Shown: positions 27,999 through 37,107 of the stretch, piece after piece | Position numbering within the stretch: position 1 is the first letter of the stretch | How the letters are laid out: each line of letters begins with the position of its first letter | DNA from: Flavobacterium resistens | GTDB taxonomy: Bacteria > Bacteroidota > Bacteroidia > Flavobacteriales > Flavobacteriaceae | Reading direction: 5' to 3' | Assembly: GCF_900182645.1 (NCBI RefSeq) | Contig: NZ_FXTA01000001.1 | Location: forward strand, 186,001 to 250,000 | DNA length: 64,000 nucleotides | Translations under genes and position numbers: made by a program | The notes under the pieces: generated by a model | Told to the model about the DNA's origin: nothing | The model's database searches: none | Seen by the model: the letters and a program-made list of their open reading frames with translations, nothing else

Positions 27999-28928
27999 TT
28001 ACTTCAATTTATTTAGAATTTCAGGAATCTTTTTGATATTGGCCAACTGTTTTAACTTTTCTCTTGATTCTTCGATTGGAGTTCCAAAATAAGATTTGCC
28101 ACCTTCAACCGATTTAGTAACACCTGTTTGTCCCATAATAACAGCCTTCGCTCCTATTGTGATACCGCTAGTTGTCCCTACCTGACCCCAGATAGTAACT
28201 TCATCCTCAATTACCACACATCCGGCAATACCGGTTTGTGAAGCAATTAAACACTTTTTACCAATTACAGAGTCATGTCCAACATGAACTTGATTGTCGA
28301 TTTTTGTTCCTTCCTTTATGGTCGTGTCGCCTGTAACACCTTTATCAATAGTACAAAGTGCACCGATACCAACATTGTCTTCAATAACAACTCTTCCACC
28401 AGAAATCAACTGATCAAAACCTTCTGGACGCTTTTTGTAATAAAATGCATCGGCACCTAAAATAGTTCCAGCATGAATAATAACATTGTCCCCAATTACA
28501 GTATGATCATAAATTGAAACATTGGAATGAATTAGACAGTTTTTGCCAATTTTTACGTGATTTCCAATAAAACTATTTGGCTGAATCAAAGTCCCTTCTC
28601 CAATTTCTGCTGATGAGGCAATAGCTACATTTGCAAATTGAAAAGGTTTGAAATGTTTAGTCAAAGTATTGAAATCTCTGAAAGGATCGTCAGAAATTAA
28701 AAGTGCTTTTCCTTCTGGACAATCTACTTTTTTGTTAATCAAAACAATAGTTGCTGCAGATTGCAAAGCTTTATCATAATATTTTGGATGGTCAACAAAA
28801 ACAATATCTCCAGGCTCAACAACATGAATTTCGTTCATGCCCAAAACCTGAAAGTTTTTATCGCCTATAAATTCGCAATTAAGCAAATTTGCAATTTCTT
28901 CTAAAGAATAAACCTTTGGAAATTTCAT
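27999..28928 (-). CDS. LpxD-like UDP-3-O-acylglucosamine N-acyltransferase paralogue
   Basis: The 309-residue product has an N-terminal LpxD-type uridine-binding region (about 1-95, GDIVFVDHPKYYDKAL) and a left-handed beta-helix of hexapeptide repeats (about 100-270, for example IGEGTLIQPNSFIGNHVKIG). The putative catalytic-region histidine sits in DNQVHVGHDSVIG. It is shorter than the true LpxD of this window (347 residues) and lacks the extended C-terminus. It may act on another sugar nucleotide or be a second acyltransferase with different acyl choice. It is in the run lpxD, lpxC-fabZ, lpxA, efp, this gene. Confidence 0.85.
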   Translation of the reverse strand: MKFPKVYSLEEIANLLNCEFIGDKNFQVLGMNEIHVVEPGDIVFVDHPKYYDKALQSAATIVLINKKVDCPEGKALLISDDPFRDFNTLTKHFKPFQFANVAIASSAEIGEGTLIQPNSFIGNHVKIGKNCLIHSNVSIYDHTVIGDNVIIHAGTILGADAFYYKKRPEGFDQLISGGRVVIEDNVGIGALCTIDKGVTGDTTIKEGTKIDNQVHVGHDSVIGKKCLIASQTGIAGCVVIEDEVTIWGQVGTTSGITIGAKAVIMGQTGVTKSVEGGKSYFGTPIEESREKLKQLANIKKIPEILNKLK

Positions 28929-28943
28929 ATGTTATAATTAGAA

Positions 28944-29048
28944 AATTTGTCAATTAGAAAATATGTCAATTAGAAATGAGTCAGTTAGATTATGAATGTT
29001 CAAAATTATATCAATTCACTACTAATCTAATTGACTCATTGACAAATT
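28944..29048. repeat. Intergenic hairpin with duplicated arm, lpxD2-efp gap
   Basis: AATTTGTCAAT (28944-28954) and TGAGTCAGTTAGATTA (28977-28992) together are complementary to the contiguous TAATCTAATTGACTCATTGACAAATT segment at 29023-29048. The 22 extra nt on the left repeat the TCAATTAGAAA words, as if part of the arm had been copied. There is no gene in this gap. Confidence 0.7.
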
Positions 29049-29062
29049 ATCTTAATTAAAAA

Positions 29063-29629
29063 CTACTCTTTTACACGCTCCATATAAGAACCTGAAGCTG
29101 TATCAATTTTAATTTTATCACCTTCGTTGATGAATAAAGGTACGTTTACAGATGCTCCAGTTTCAACCGTAGCAGATTTTGTAGCATTTGTTGCTGTATT
29201 TCCTTTTACTCCTGGCTCAGCATAAGTAACTTCAAGAATTACAGATGCAGGCATATCAACTGATAAAGGTAAATCAGTTTCTGTATTGATCTGAACCATT
29301 ACATTTGTTCCTTCTTTCAACAAATCTGGAGCATCTAGGATGTTTTTGTTTAAAGAAATCTGCTCAAATGTTTCAGCATTCATAAAGTGAAATTCATCAC
29401 CTTCTGGATATAAGAATTGGAATGTATGTGTTTCAACACGAATAACATCAATTTTATGACCTGCTGAAAAAGTATTATCTAATACTTTTCCTGAAGTTAA
29501 ACTTTTTAATTTAGTTCTTACGAAAGCTGGACCTTTTCCAGGTTTAACGTGAAGGAATTCAATAATTTTATAGATGTCGTGATTAAATTTAATACACAAT
29601 CCGTTTCTAATATCTGATGTAGATGCCAT
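29063..29629 (-). CDS. efp: Elongation factor P
   Basis: The 188-residue product has the three beta-barrel EF-P layout. It relieves ribosome stalling at polyproline stretches. The loop HVKPGKGPAFVR contains K32 at the tip, the position modified in many species. The C-terminus has GDKIKIDTASGSYMERVKE, the usual end. Its place between lpxA and the LpxD-like gene is typical of this group. Confidence 0.97.
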   Translation of the reverse strand: MASTSDIRNGLCIKFNHDIYKIIEFLHVKPGKGPAFVRTKLKSLTSGKVLDNTFSAGHKIDVIRVETHTFQFLYPEGDEFHFMNAETFEQISLNKNILDAPDLLKEGTNVMVQINTETDLPLSVDMPASVILEVTYAEPGVKGNTATNATKSATVETGASVNVPLFINEGDKIKIDTASGSYMERVKE

Positions 29630-29656
29630 TGTAATTTGTTTTATTTTATTTTTTGT

Positions 29657-29718
29657 TGAACGTTAATCGTTTAATTGTTTTTTCGATTGAACGATTCAAC
29701 AAATAAACAATTAAACTT
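29657..29718. repeat. Crossed-pairing intergenic element (A-B-A'-B'), efp-lpxA gap
   Basis: A = GTTGAACGTTAATCG (29657-29671) is complementary, with gaps, to A' = CGATTGAACGATTCAAC (29686-29702). B = GTTTAATTGTTT (29671-29682) is perfectly complementary to B' = AAACAATTAAAC (29707-29718). The order A-B-A'-B' allows either hairpin, or a pseudoknot. It lies between the lpxA stop side and efp. Confidence 0.7.
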
Positions 29719-29724
29719 TAATTT

Positions 29725-30510
29725 TTAATAATTTCCTGAATAACCTTTCATAATTCCTCGTGATGAATTTCTGATAAAATCTAAAATTTCATCTCTCTCA
29801 GGAGTCGCTTCCATTTCAGCTTCAATAATACTTAAAGCTTGAGTTGTATTATAATTTTTTTGGTATAAAATTCTGTAGATTTCCTGAATTTCTCTGATTT
29901 TTTCAGTACTAAAACCTCTTCTTCTTAAACCAACTGAATTAATCCCAACATATGATAATGGCTCTTTCGCTGCTTTTGTGTATGGCGGAACGTCTTTTCT
30001 AACTAATGATCCACCAGAAATCATCGCATGATCTCCAATGTGAATAAACTGATGAATAGCCGCCAAACCTCCAATAACAGCATGATTTCCAACAACAACG
30101 TGTCCTGCCAAAGCAACACCATTTACAATAATTGCATTGTTTCCAATTTCACAGTCGTGTGCAATGTGAGCATAAGCCATTACTAAACAATTGTTTCCAA
30201 GAATAGTTTGCCCTGAAGCTACTGTACCTCTATTGATTGTAACACATTCTCTAATTGTACAGTTATCTCCAATTATAGCAAGAGAATCTTCTCCACCGAA
30301 TTTTAAATCTTGTGGCACCGCAGAAATTACCGCTCCAGGAAAAATATTACAATTTTTACCGATACGCGCACCTTCCATGATGGTCACGTTTGAACCAATC
30401 CAAGTACCATCACCAATAACAACATTATTGTGAATTGTTGTAAAAGGCTCAATTACAACATTTTTAGCGATTTTAGCGCCAGGATGAACATATGCTAATG
30501 GTTGATTCAT
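29725..30510 (-). CDS. lpxA: Acyl-[ACP]-UDP-N-acetylglucosamine O-acyltransferase
   Basis: This performs the first step of lipid A synthesis, moving an acyl chain from ACP to UDP-GlcNAc. The 261-residue product is a left-handed beta-helix (about 1-180, IGDGTWIGSNVTIMEG repeats) followed by the helical C-terminal domain (about 190-258). The catalytic base is H118 within AHIAHDC. It lies between lpxC-fabZ and efp on the same strand. Confidence 0.97.
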   Translation of the reverse strand: MNQPLAYVHPGAKIAKNVVIEPFTTIHNNVVIGDGTWIGSNVTIMEGARIGKNCNIFPGAVISAVPQDLKFGGEDSLAIIGDNCTIRECVTINRGTVASGQTILGNNCLVMAYAHIAHDCEIGNNAIIVNGVALAGHVVVGNHAVIGGLAAIHQFIHIGDHAMISGGSLVRKDVPPYTKAAKEPLSYVGINSVGLRRRGFSTEKIREIQEIYRILYQKNYNTTQALSIIEAEMEATPERDEILDFIRNSSRGIMKGYSGNY

Positions 30511-30582
30511 ATGTATGTTTTATATTTTAAATTAAAATAGTCTAATTTGAGGGCAACAAACCTAAACAATAAATTTGATTAA

Positions 30583-31971
30583 TTATTGTTTTCTTGCAAT
30601 TTGTGCCATTAATTCTGCCTCAGTTACTAATTTACCATTTGCGTATGCATTTGCCTGCATATGACAAATTCCTCTTCTGATTGGAGAAATCAATTCGCAT
30701 TTGAAAATTAAAGTATCACCTGGCAATACTTTGTGTTTAAATTTAACATTATCAATTTTCATGAAATATGTCAAATAATTTTCAGGATCCGGAACAGTGC
30801 TTAAAACCAAAATCCCTCCTGTTTGTGCCATAGCTTCAACAATTAAAACTCCTGGCATAACTGGTGCTTCAGGGAAATGTCCTACGAAGAAATTTTCGTT
30901 CATAGTAACATTTTTCAAACCAACCACATGACGATCAGACATTTCGATAATTCTGTCAATCAACAAAAATGGAGGCCTGTGTGGAAGCATTGCCATAATT
31001 TTATGAATATCCATCAATGGCTCTTGGTTTAAATCATAAACTGGAACGTGATTACGTTGCTCAATTTTAATGATTTTTGCCAATTTTTTAGCAAACTGAG
31101 TATTTACAAAATGCCCTGGTTTGTTTGCAATAATTTTTCCTTGAATACGAACTCCAATAAGAGATAAATCTCCAATTACGTCAAGTAATTTATGTCTTGC
31201 AGCTTCGTTTGGATAATGTAAAGTAAGATTGTCTAAAACTCCGTTTGGTTTTACAGAAATTTCATCTTTGCCAAAAGCTTTCTTTAGATTTTCCATTGTA
31301 GATTCTGAAATCTCTTTATCTACATAAACTATAGCGTTATTTAAATCACCACCTTTAATAAGGCCATTTTCTAATAATGATTCTAATTCATGCAAGAAAC
31401 TGAAAGTTCTTGAACTTGCTATTTCGGTTTTAAAATCTGAAATACTTTTAAGTGTTGCGTTTTGCGTACCTAAAACTTTTGTACCAAAATCAACCATTGT
31501 TGTTACTTGATAATCGTCGCTAGGCATTACAAGAATTTCGCTTCCAGTTGCTTCGTCAGTAAATGAAATTACTTCTTTTACGACATAAACATTACGGCTT
31601 GCGTCTTGCTCTTCAATTCCAGCTTTCTCAATCGCTTCAACAAAATATTTTGATGAACCATCCATAATAGGAAGTTCAGATGCATCTAATTCAATAATAA
31701 TATTATCCAAATCGCATCCAACTACTGCTGCTAAAACGTGCTCTGGAGTTTGTATTTTTACACCTAATTTTTCCAAATTAGTACCTCTTTGCGTATTAAC
31801 AACATAATTAGCATCAGCCTCAATGATTGGCTGACCTTGCAAATCTACTCTAACAAAAGTGAAACCATTATTAATAGGAGCTGGTTTGAAAGTCATTGTA
31901 ACTTCTTTTCCAGTATGTAATCCTACGCCTGTTAGTGAAATTTCATTTTTGATGGTCTTCTGTTTAACCAT
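30583..31971 (-). CDS. lpxC/fabZ: Bifunctional UDP-3-O-acyl-GlcNAc deacetylase / 3-hydroxyacyl-ACP dehydratase
   Basis: The product is an LpxC domain (about 1-300, with [17 protein letters not shown] and [15 protein letters not shown] for zinc and catalysis) fused to a FabZ hot-dog domain (about 315-460, with [13 protein letters not shown] and [20 protein letters not shown]). The fusion is characteristic of Bacteroidota and couples lipid A and fatty acid synthesis. I use the ATG at 31969-31971 ([15 protein letters not shown], 462 residues), which overlaps the lpxD stop by 8 nt in ATGGTTAA. An ATG three codons upstream (31980) is possible. Either way translation is coupled to lpxD. Confidence 0.96.
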   Translation of the reverse strand: MVKQKTIKNEISLTGVGLHTGKEVTMTFKPAPINNGFTFVRVDLQGQPIIEADANYVVNTQRGTNLEKLGVKIQTPEHVLAAVVGCDLDNIIIELDASELPIMDGSSKYFVEAIEKAGIEEQDASRNVYVVKEVISFTDEATGSEILVMPSDDYQVTTMVDFGTKVLGTQNATLKSISDFKTEIASSRTFSFLHELESLLENGLIKGGDLNNAIVYVDKEISESTMENLKKAFGKDEISVKPNGVLDNLTLHYPNEAARHKLLDVIGDLSLIGVRIQGKIIANKPGHFVNTQFAKKLAKIIKIEQRNHVPVYDLNQEPLMDIHKIMAMLPHRPPFLLIDRIIEMSDRHVVGLKNVTMNENFFVGHFPEAPVMPGVLIVEAMAQTGGILVLSTVPDPENYLTYFMKIDNVKFKHKVLPGDTLIFKCELISPIRRGICHMQANAYANGKLVTEAELMAQIARKQ

Positions 31972-33007
31972 TATTTCCATTTTTTGGGTTTATTATTTGT
32001 TTTTTTATTTCTTCAACTTCAGCCACAATTTTAGGAAGATTTTTAAAATGAACATACGATTTATTAAAATCAGTATATCCAAGTGATGGAGTCCCTTGTA
32101 AAACTTCATCATCTTTAATGTTTCTGGCAACTCCTGACTGCGCCTGAAGCCTAACATTATTACCTATAATTAAATGGCCTGCGATACCTACCTGACCTCC
32201 AATCATACAGTTCTCTCCAATTTTAGTAGAACCTGCAACACCACTTTGAGCAGCTATAACAGTATTTTTTCCAATTTCTACATTATGAGCAATCTGAATC
32301 TGATTGTCTAATTTCACTCCTTTTCTAATAATTGTAGAACCAAGTGTTGCTCTGTCAATTGTAGTATTTGCGCCAACATCAACATTATCTTCAAGGATAA
32401 CATTTCCAATTTGCGGTACTTTACTATATTCACCGTTTTCATTTGGAGCAAAACCAAAACCATCGGCACCAATTATGACACCAGAATGAATCGTACAATT
32501 ATTTCCAATTACGCTTTCAGAATAAATTTTCGCTCCCGCAAAAACATATACATTATCGCCAATTACGACATTATCACCAATAAAGCTGTTCGGATAAATT
32601 TTCACATTATTTCCTAAAACCACATTTTGCCCAATATAACTGAAGCTCCCTAAATATAGATTTTCTCCATATTTTGTTCCTTCAGACATAAAAGATTGCG
32701 CTTCAATTCCGGTTTTATTCAATTTTACCTGATTGTAAAAATGCAAAAGCTTAGAAAAAGCTGCATAAGCATCTTCTACTTTTATTAAAGTGGTAGTGAT
32801 ATCTTGTTCTGGTACAAAGCTGTCGTTAACAATTGTTACTGTCGCTTTTGTGCTATATATGTAGTTGACATACTTTGGATTAGCCAAAAAAGTAAGCGAT
32901 CCTTCTTCGCCTTCTTCGATTTTAGATAGCCGAGAAACTTCTGCATTGGGATTCCCAACAACTTCTCCTTCTAAAATTCCTGCTATTTGTTCTGCTGTAA
33001 ATTTCAT
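31964..33007 (-). CDS. lpxD: UDP-3-O-(3-hydroxyacyl)glucosamine N-acyltransferase
   Basis: The 347-residue product has the uridine-binding N-domain (1-100, including [15 protein letters not shown]), a hexapeptide beta-helix (about 105-310) with [13 protein letters not shown] carrying the catalytic-region histidine, and a C-terminal helix (about 320-345). It is the third enzyme of lipid A synthesis and first gene of the block. A TATTTTTG box at 33013-33020 ends only 5 nt before the ATG, so the mRNA may be close to leaderless. Confidence 0.96.
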   Translation of the reverse strand: MKFTAEQIAGILEGEVVGNPNAEVSRLSKIEEGEEGSLTFLANPKYVNYIYSTKATVTIVNDSFVPEQDITTTLIKVEDAYAAFSKLLHFYNQVKLNKTGIEAQSFMSEGTKYGENLYLGSFSYIGQNVVLGNNVKIYPNSFIGDNVVIGDNVYVFAGAKIYSESVIGNNCTIHSGVIIGADGFGFAPNENGEYSKVPQIGNVILEDNVDVGANTTIDRATLGSTIIRKGVKLDNQIQIAHNVEIGKNTVIAAQSGVAGSTKIGENCMIGGQVGIAGHLIIGNNVRLQAQSGVARNIKDDEVLQGTPSLGYTDFNKSYVHFKNLPKIVAEVEEIKKQIINPKNGNNG

Positions 33008-33012
33008 CGCGA

Positions 33013-33020
33013 CAAAAATA
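33013..33020 (-). promoter_or_regulatory. Putative -7 box for the lpxD operon (TATTTTTG)
   Basis: This matches TAnnTTTG on the minus strand. It sits 5 nt upstream of the lpxD ATG, which leaves room for almost no leader. Confidence 0.45.
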
Positions 33021-33046
33021 TAAAAAATAGATTTTAAATGTTAATT

Positions 33047-34276
33047 TTAGATAAGTTGTTTTGGGAAACAGATATAATATTTTGTTACCAATTTAGATAA
33101 CGATTTCAAATTCAGCTGATCAGATGCTTCCACAACATCTTCAATTGTTTTATCTTTTTTCAAAATTCGTATCGGTTCAGCAGCTTTACTATAGGCTTGG
33201 TTTTTAATTTTTCCTCTGAAAATAAAATAACCAGCTTCTAATAATGAAATATGATGATCTTGCGCAAACTCCTCTTTCATTGCCTGAGATTCTTCAATCG
33301 AAATCTTCTCTGCGCTCATTTTTATTTTCAACAAATCTCTGTTAATGATCATTTTGCTTAAAGTCGAAAGTATAAAATCATCTTGTCTTTGCCATGCTTT
33401 TAGAGCACTGATTATATCAAAATCATCTAATTGTGAAAACAAATCCAGTTTTTCGGCATCAAAATCTTCAAGTGTGATTTTGTTTTGCATAAAAAACAAA
33501 AGTGGTTCGCTACAAGGAAGATTAATTCCTTTTAATGTCAGTTCTTTTGCTCTTTTCAATACTTTCATCAAAATCAATTCGGCAACCAAGCTTGTTTTGT
33601 GCAAATACGCCTGCCAATACATCAATCGTCTTGAAAGCAGAAATTTCTCTACAGAATAAATTCCTTTTTCTTCTATAACTAAAACGTCATTTTCAACATT
33701 CATCATCTGAATCAAACGCTCAGAATTCACATTTCCTTCTGCAACTCCAGTATAAAAACTGTCACGTTTCAGATAATCCATTCGATCCATATCCAATTGA
33801 CTTGAAATCAATTGCAACATAAATTTCCTGTGATATTCTCCTTTAAAAACCTGAATAGCTAAACTTAATCTTCCGTCAAACTCTTCATTCAACTGATTCA
33901 TAAACAATAAAGAAATTGCCTCGTGATGTACATCTTCAACAATACTTTTTTCCATTGCGTGAGAAAACGGCCCGTGTCCTATATCATGAAGCAAAATCGC
34001 TATTAACAATGCATTTTCTTCTTCTTCAGAAATTGCAACATCTTTAAAACGAAGCGTGTCTATTGCTTTTTTCATTAAATGCATACATCCTAATGCATGA
34101 TGAAAACGTGTATGATTGGCTCCCGGATAAACCAAATACGAAAGTCCCATTTGTGAAATACGGCGTAAACGCTGAAAATATGGATGCTGGATTAGGTCGT
34201 AAATAAGTTCATTCGGGATTGTAATAAACCCGTAAATGGGATCATTGAATATTTTTAACTTATTGATATGAGTCAC
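33047..34276 (-). CDS. HD-domain phosphohydrolase (dNTP triphosphohydrolase-like)
   Basis: The product has an N-terminal HD domain with H-containing motifs RFHHALGCMHLM, HDIGHGPFSHAME and SQLDMDRMDYL, in the order seen in SAMHD1/dGTPase-like proteins; the C-terminal part is helical. It should hydrolyse a phosphoester, possibly a dNTP. The frame is open to 34330, but a TATATTTG promoter box at 34300-34307 lies inside that extension. I therefore prefer the GTG at 34274-34276, giving MTHINKLKIFNDPIYGF (409 residues). It is divergent from porX. Confidence 0.85.
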   Translation of the reverse strand: MTHINKLKIFNDPIYGFITIPNELIYDLIQHPYFQRLRRISQMGLSYLVYPGANHTRFHHALGCMHLMKKAIDTLRFKDVAISEEEENALLIAILLHDIGHGPFSHAMEKSIVEDVHHEAISLLFMNQLNEEFDGRLSLAIQVFKGEYHRKFMLQLISSQLDMDRMDYLKRDSFYTGVAEGNVNSERLIQMMNVENDVLVIEEKGIYSVEKFLLSRRLMYWQAYLHKTSLVAELILMKVLKRAKELTLKGINLPCSEPLLFFMQNKITLEDFDAEKLDLFSQLDDFDIISALKAWQRQDDFILSTLSKMIINRDLLKIKMSAEKISIEESQAMKEEFAQDHHISLLEAGYFIFRGKIKNQAYSKAAEPIRILKKDKTIEDVVEASDQLNLKSLSKLVTKYYICFPKQLI

Positions 34277-34299
34277 TATTTGGTTATTTTTTAGGTCAA

Positions 34300-34307
34300 C
34301 AAATATA
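34300..34307 (-). promoter_or_regulatory. Putative -7 box for the HD-domain gene (TATATTTG)
   Basis: This matches TAnnTTTG on the minus strand, 24 nt upstream of the GTG start. It decides between that start and the ATG at 34330. Confidence 0.5.
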
Positions 34308-34487
34308 AGTAAATAACTATAGTTTTTCATTTAAAAGTTAACATTAAATTTAACTGATTTTGAGGCAAATACTTAAAAATCAAAAAGATTTTATATCAAT
34401 ATTAGGTTTCATTTATCTGAAATTTATACTATTTTTAATACTTTTTAAGTTCTATACTTCTAAATTGCATTAAAATTAAAATTGTTT

Positions 34488-36041
34488 ATGGATAAGATAA
34501 AAATACTTTGGGTCGATGATGAAATTGATCTTTTAAAGCCTCATATATTATTTCTGGAGAAAAAAAACTATTCGGTAACGACTTGCAACAATGGTCTTGA
34601 TGCAGTTGCTTTATTCGAAGAGGATAATTTTGACATTGTTTTTTTAGATGAAAATATGCCTGGAATGAGTGGTTTGGAAACACTTTCTGAGATGAAAGAA
34701 AAAAAATCAGCCATCCCTATGATTATGATCACTAAAAGTGAGGAAGAATATATTATGGAAGAAGCGATTGGTTCTAAAATTGCTGATTACCTTATAAAAC
34801 CGGTAAATCCGAATCAGATTTTATTGAGTTTAAAGAAAAATTTAGACGATTCGAGATTGATTACCGAAAAAACAACTTTGGATTATCAGAAGGAATTCAG
34901 AAAAATTTCAATGGAATTAGCCATGGTTAATTCCTATGAAGACTGGGTTGAATTGTATAAAAAATTGCTTTTTTGGGAACTGAAACTTGAGGATATCAAT
35001 GACACTGCGATGATTGAAATTCTGGAATCTCAAAAAGTGGAAGCCAATTCTCAATTTGGAAAATACATTGAAAGAAACTATGAAGATTGGTTTGCTCCAA
35101 AAGCAGATAAGCCAATACAATCTAATACTCTATTTAAGGAATTAGTTGTCCCGGAAATCAAAAAGAAAGATAAACCTATTTTATTTGTTGTAATTGACAA
35201 CCTTCGTTACGATCAATGGAAATCTTTTGAAACCGTCATCTCTAATTATTACAAACTTGAAAAAGAAGTTCCTTATTATTCTATTCTTCCGACTGCAACA
35301 CAATATGCCCGAAATGCTATTTTCTCAGGTTTAATGCCTTTAGAAATGGAAAAACAATTTCCTGAATATTGGAAAAACGATGTTGAAGACGGCGGAAAAA
35401 ACCTTTATGAAGCTGAATTTTTATCGGCTCAATTAAAACGTTTGGGCTTAAATATTAAGGAAGATTATTTTAAAATCACCAATTATGCCGGTGGCAAAAA
35501 ACTAGCAGAAAACTTTAAAGCTTTAAAAGGAAACGACTTAGTAACGGTAGTTTACAATTTTGTCGATATGCTTTCGCATGCCAAAACAGAAATGGAAGTC
35601 GTAAAAGAATTAGCTTCTGATGATAAAGCCTATCGTTCTTTAACATTAAGCTGGTTCAAAAATTCACCATTATTAGAGATTATCCAGCAAGCACAACTTT
35701 TAGGCTTCAAATTAATCTTGACGACAGATCACGGAACAATAAATGTAAAAAATCCGTCAAAAGTTGTGGGAGATAAAAATACAAGTCTAAATTTGCGTTA
35801 CAAAACTGGACGTAGTTTGACTTACGAACAAAAAGATGTTTATGTTGTTAAAGAACCCAAAACAATTGGCTTGCCGGCAATAAACATGAGCAGTTCGTTT
35901 ATTTTTGCTAAAAACGATTTCTTTTTGGCTTATGTAAACAATTACAATCATTATGTGAGTTATTACAAAAACACGTATCAGCATGGCGGAATTTCGTTAG
36001 AAGAAATGATTATTCCGTTTTTGGTGTTTAACCCTAAATAA
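34488..36041 (+). CDS. porX: T9SS response regulator PorX (receiver plus PglZ/alkaline-phosphatase-like domain)
   Basis: The 517-residue product has a receiver domain (1-120) with acidic D10/D11, phospho-acceptor D54, T82 and K104, then a PglZ-type domain (about 160-510) with VVIDNLRYDQWKSFE, LPTATQYARNAIFSGL and LTTDHGTI, the metal-binding parts of the alkaline phosphatase superfamily. PorX works with the sensor PorY to control T9SS genes in Porphyromonas. Its phosphodiesterase-like domain cleaves oligonucleotides in studied cases. I chose ATG 34488 (MDKIKILWVDDE). A TTG two codons upstream is weaker. porY is not in the window. Confidence 0.92.
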   Translation: MDKIKILWVDDEIDLLKPHILFLEKKNYSVTTCNNGLDAVALFEEDNFDIVFLDENMPGMSGLETLSEMKEKKSAIPMIMITKSEEEYIMEEAIGSKIADYLIKPVNPNQILLSLKKNLDDSRLITEKTTLDYQKEFRKISMELAMVNSYEDWVELYKKLLFWELKLEDINDTAMIEILESQKVEANSQFGKYIERNYEDWFAPKADKPIQSNTLFKELVVPEIKKKDKPILFVVIDNLRYDQWKSFETVISNYYKLEKEVPYYSILPTATQYARNAIFSGLMPLEMEKQFPEYWKNDVEDGGKNLYEAEFLSAQLKRLGLNIKEDYFKITNYAGGKKLAENFKALKGNDLVTVVYNFVDMLSHAKTEMEVVKELASDDKAYRSLTLSWFKNSPLLEIIQQAQLLGFKLILTTDHGTINVKNPSKVVGDKNTSLNLRYKTGRSLTYEQKDVYVVKEPKTIGLPAINMSSSFIFAKNDFFLAYVNNYNHYVSYYKNTYQHGGISLEEMIIPFLVFNPK

Positions 36042-36044
36042 AGT

Positions 36045-36082
36045 TTTCAGTCTTTCCCGATAGTTATCGGAAAAGACTGAAA
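36045..36082 (+). terminator. Terminator after porX carrying a CCGATA..TATCGG core
   Basis: The outer stem TTTCAGTCTTT with AAAGACTGAAA encloses CCGATAGTTATCGG, a one-base variant of the palindrome at 1208-1225. The hairpin starts 4 nt after the porX stop. T-rich sequence after it is weak, so it may act as a processing or dispersed-repeat site rather than a strict terminator. Confidence 0.7.
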
Positions 36083-36103
36083 TTAAAATAAACAGAAATA
36101 GAA

Positions 36104-36511
36104 ATGAATATCGTTTTTTCATTAGACCAAATTCAAGAAGTTGCAGAGAAGATTATCGCTTCAAATCCTAAAAAAATCATCCTTTTTAATGGAGAAATGG
36201 GAGTTGGAAAAACAACTTTAATCAAACAATTATGCAAAACTTTAGGTGTTGAAGATGCAACCAGCAGCCCAACTTTTTCTTTAGTGAATGAATACCAAAC
36301 CAACAATAATCAAACGGTTTATCACTTTGATTTTTACCGATTAAACAAAGAAACCGAAGCACTCGATATGGGTGTTGATGATTATTTGTATTCGGGAAAT
36401 TGGTGTTTTATTGAATGGTCTGAAAAAATTGCCAATTTGCTTCCTGATGAGTATTCTACAATAAATATTGAATTATTGGCAGATGGAAAACGAAATTTAG
36501 AATTAGCATAA
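36104..36511 (+). CDS. tsaE: tRNA threonylcarbamoyladenosine biosynthesis ATPase TsaE
   Basis: This small P-loop ATPase is needed for the t6A modification of tRNAs reading ANN codons. The 135-residue length is typical. Walker A GEMGVGKTT lies at 30-38, and DFYRL and IEWSEKI supply conserved family segments. A threonylcarbamoyl-AMP synthase gene (49272-49892) for the same pathway is elsewhere in the window. Confidence 0.95.
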   Translation: MNIVFSLDQIQEVAEKIIASNPKKIILFNGEMGVGKTTLIKQLCKTLGVEDATSSPTFSLVNEYQTNNNQTVYHFDFYRLNKETEALDMGVDDYLYSGNWCFIEWSEKIANLLPDEYSTINIELLADGKRNLELA

Positions 36512-36548
36512 AACTTTGCGAGAGACTCACAAAGAAAAAACAACAAAA

Positions 36549-37022
36549 ATGAATACCTCAAAAGATATAGAAATAATTCCCTTTTCTCAAGATTTAAAAG
36601 AACATATCAAAACCTTAAATATTGCCTGGCTTGAAAAGTATTTTAAAGTCGAAGAAAAAGACAAATTAACCCTTTCAAATCCGCAAGAAGAAATTATTGA
36701 CAAAGGCGGAATGATTTTTTATGCTCGCCACAATGACAAAATTATTGGCACAGCGTCTTTAATGAAAGTCAATGATTCAACTTATGAATTAAGCAAAATG
36801 GCGGTTTCAGATGATGCTCAAGGACTAGGAATTGGAAACAAACTTTTGGAACATTGTATAAATGTTGCCAAAGAAAACAACATCACAACATTGTTTTTAT
36901 ACTCTAATACGATTTTACTTCCTGCAATTCACCTATACAGAAAATTTGGTTTTGTTGAAATCCCTTTAGAATCGGGTATTTACGAAAGAGCCGACATAAA
37001 AATGGAGAAAAAAATATCTTAA
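36549..37022 (+). CDS. GNAT-family N-acetyltransferase
   Basis: The 157-residue product, counted from ATG 36549 (MNTSKDIEIIPF), has the GNAT fold with ELSKMAVSDDAQGLGIGNKLLEHCI, where QGLGIG is the acetyl-CoA pyrophosphate loop. A TTG at 36516 could extend it, but the added residues are not family-like. The substrate is unknown. It follows tsaE by 37 nt and may be co-transcribed with it. Confidence 0.85.
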   Translation: MNTSKDIEIIPFSQDLKEHIKTLNIAWLEKYFKVEEKDKLTLSNPQEEIIDKGGMIFYARHNDKIIGTASLMKVNDSTYELSKMAVSDDAQGLGIGNKLLEHCINVAKENNITTLFLYSNTILLPAIHLYRKFGFVEIPLESGIYERADIKMEKKIS

Positions 37023-37107
37023 TATTGTCCTTACAGTATTAGCAGAATTTTTACACTAATTTTAAATCTTTTTACGTAATTTGTACCTTTAATTTTTTGC
37101 ACAACCC

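Noticed and set aside
34488-36041. PglZ domain as a sign of a BREX phage-defence locus
   Set aside because: The domain is fused to a receiver domain as in PorX, and no BrxC, PglX or other BREX gene is nearby.
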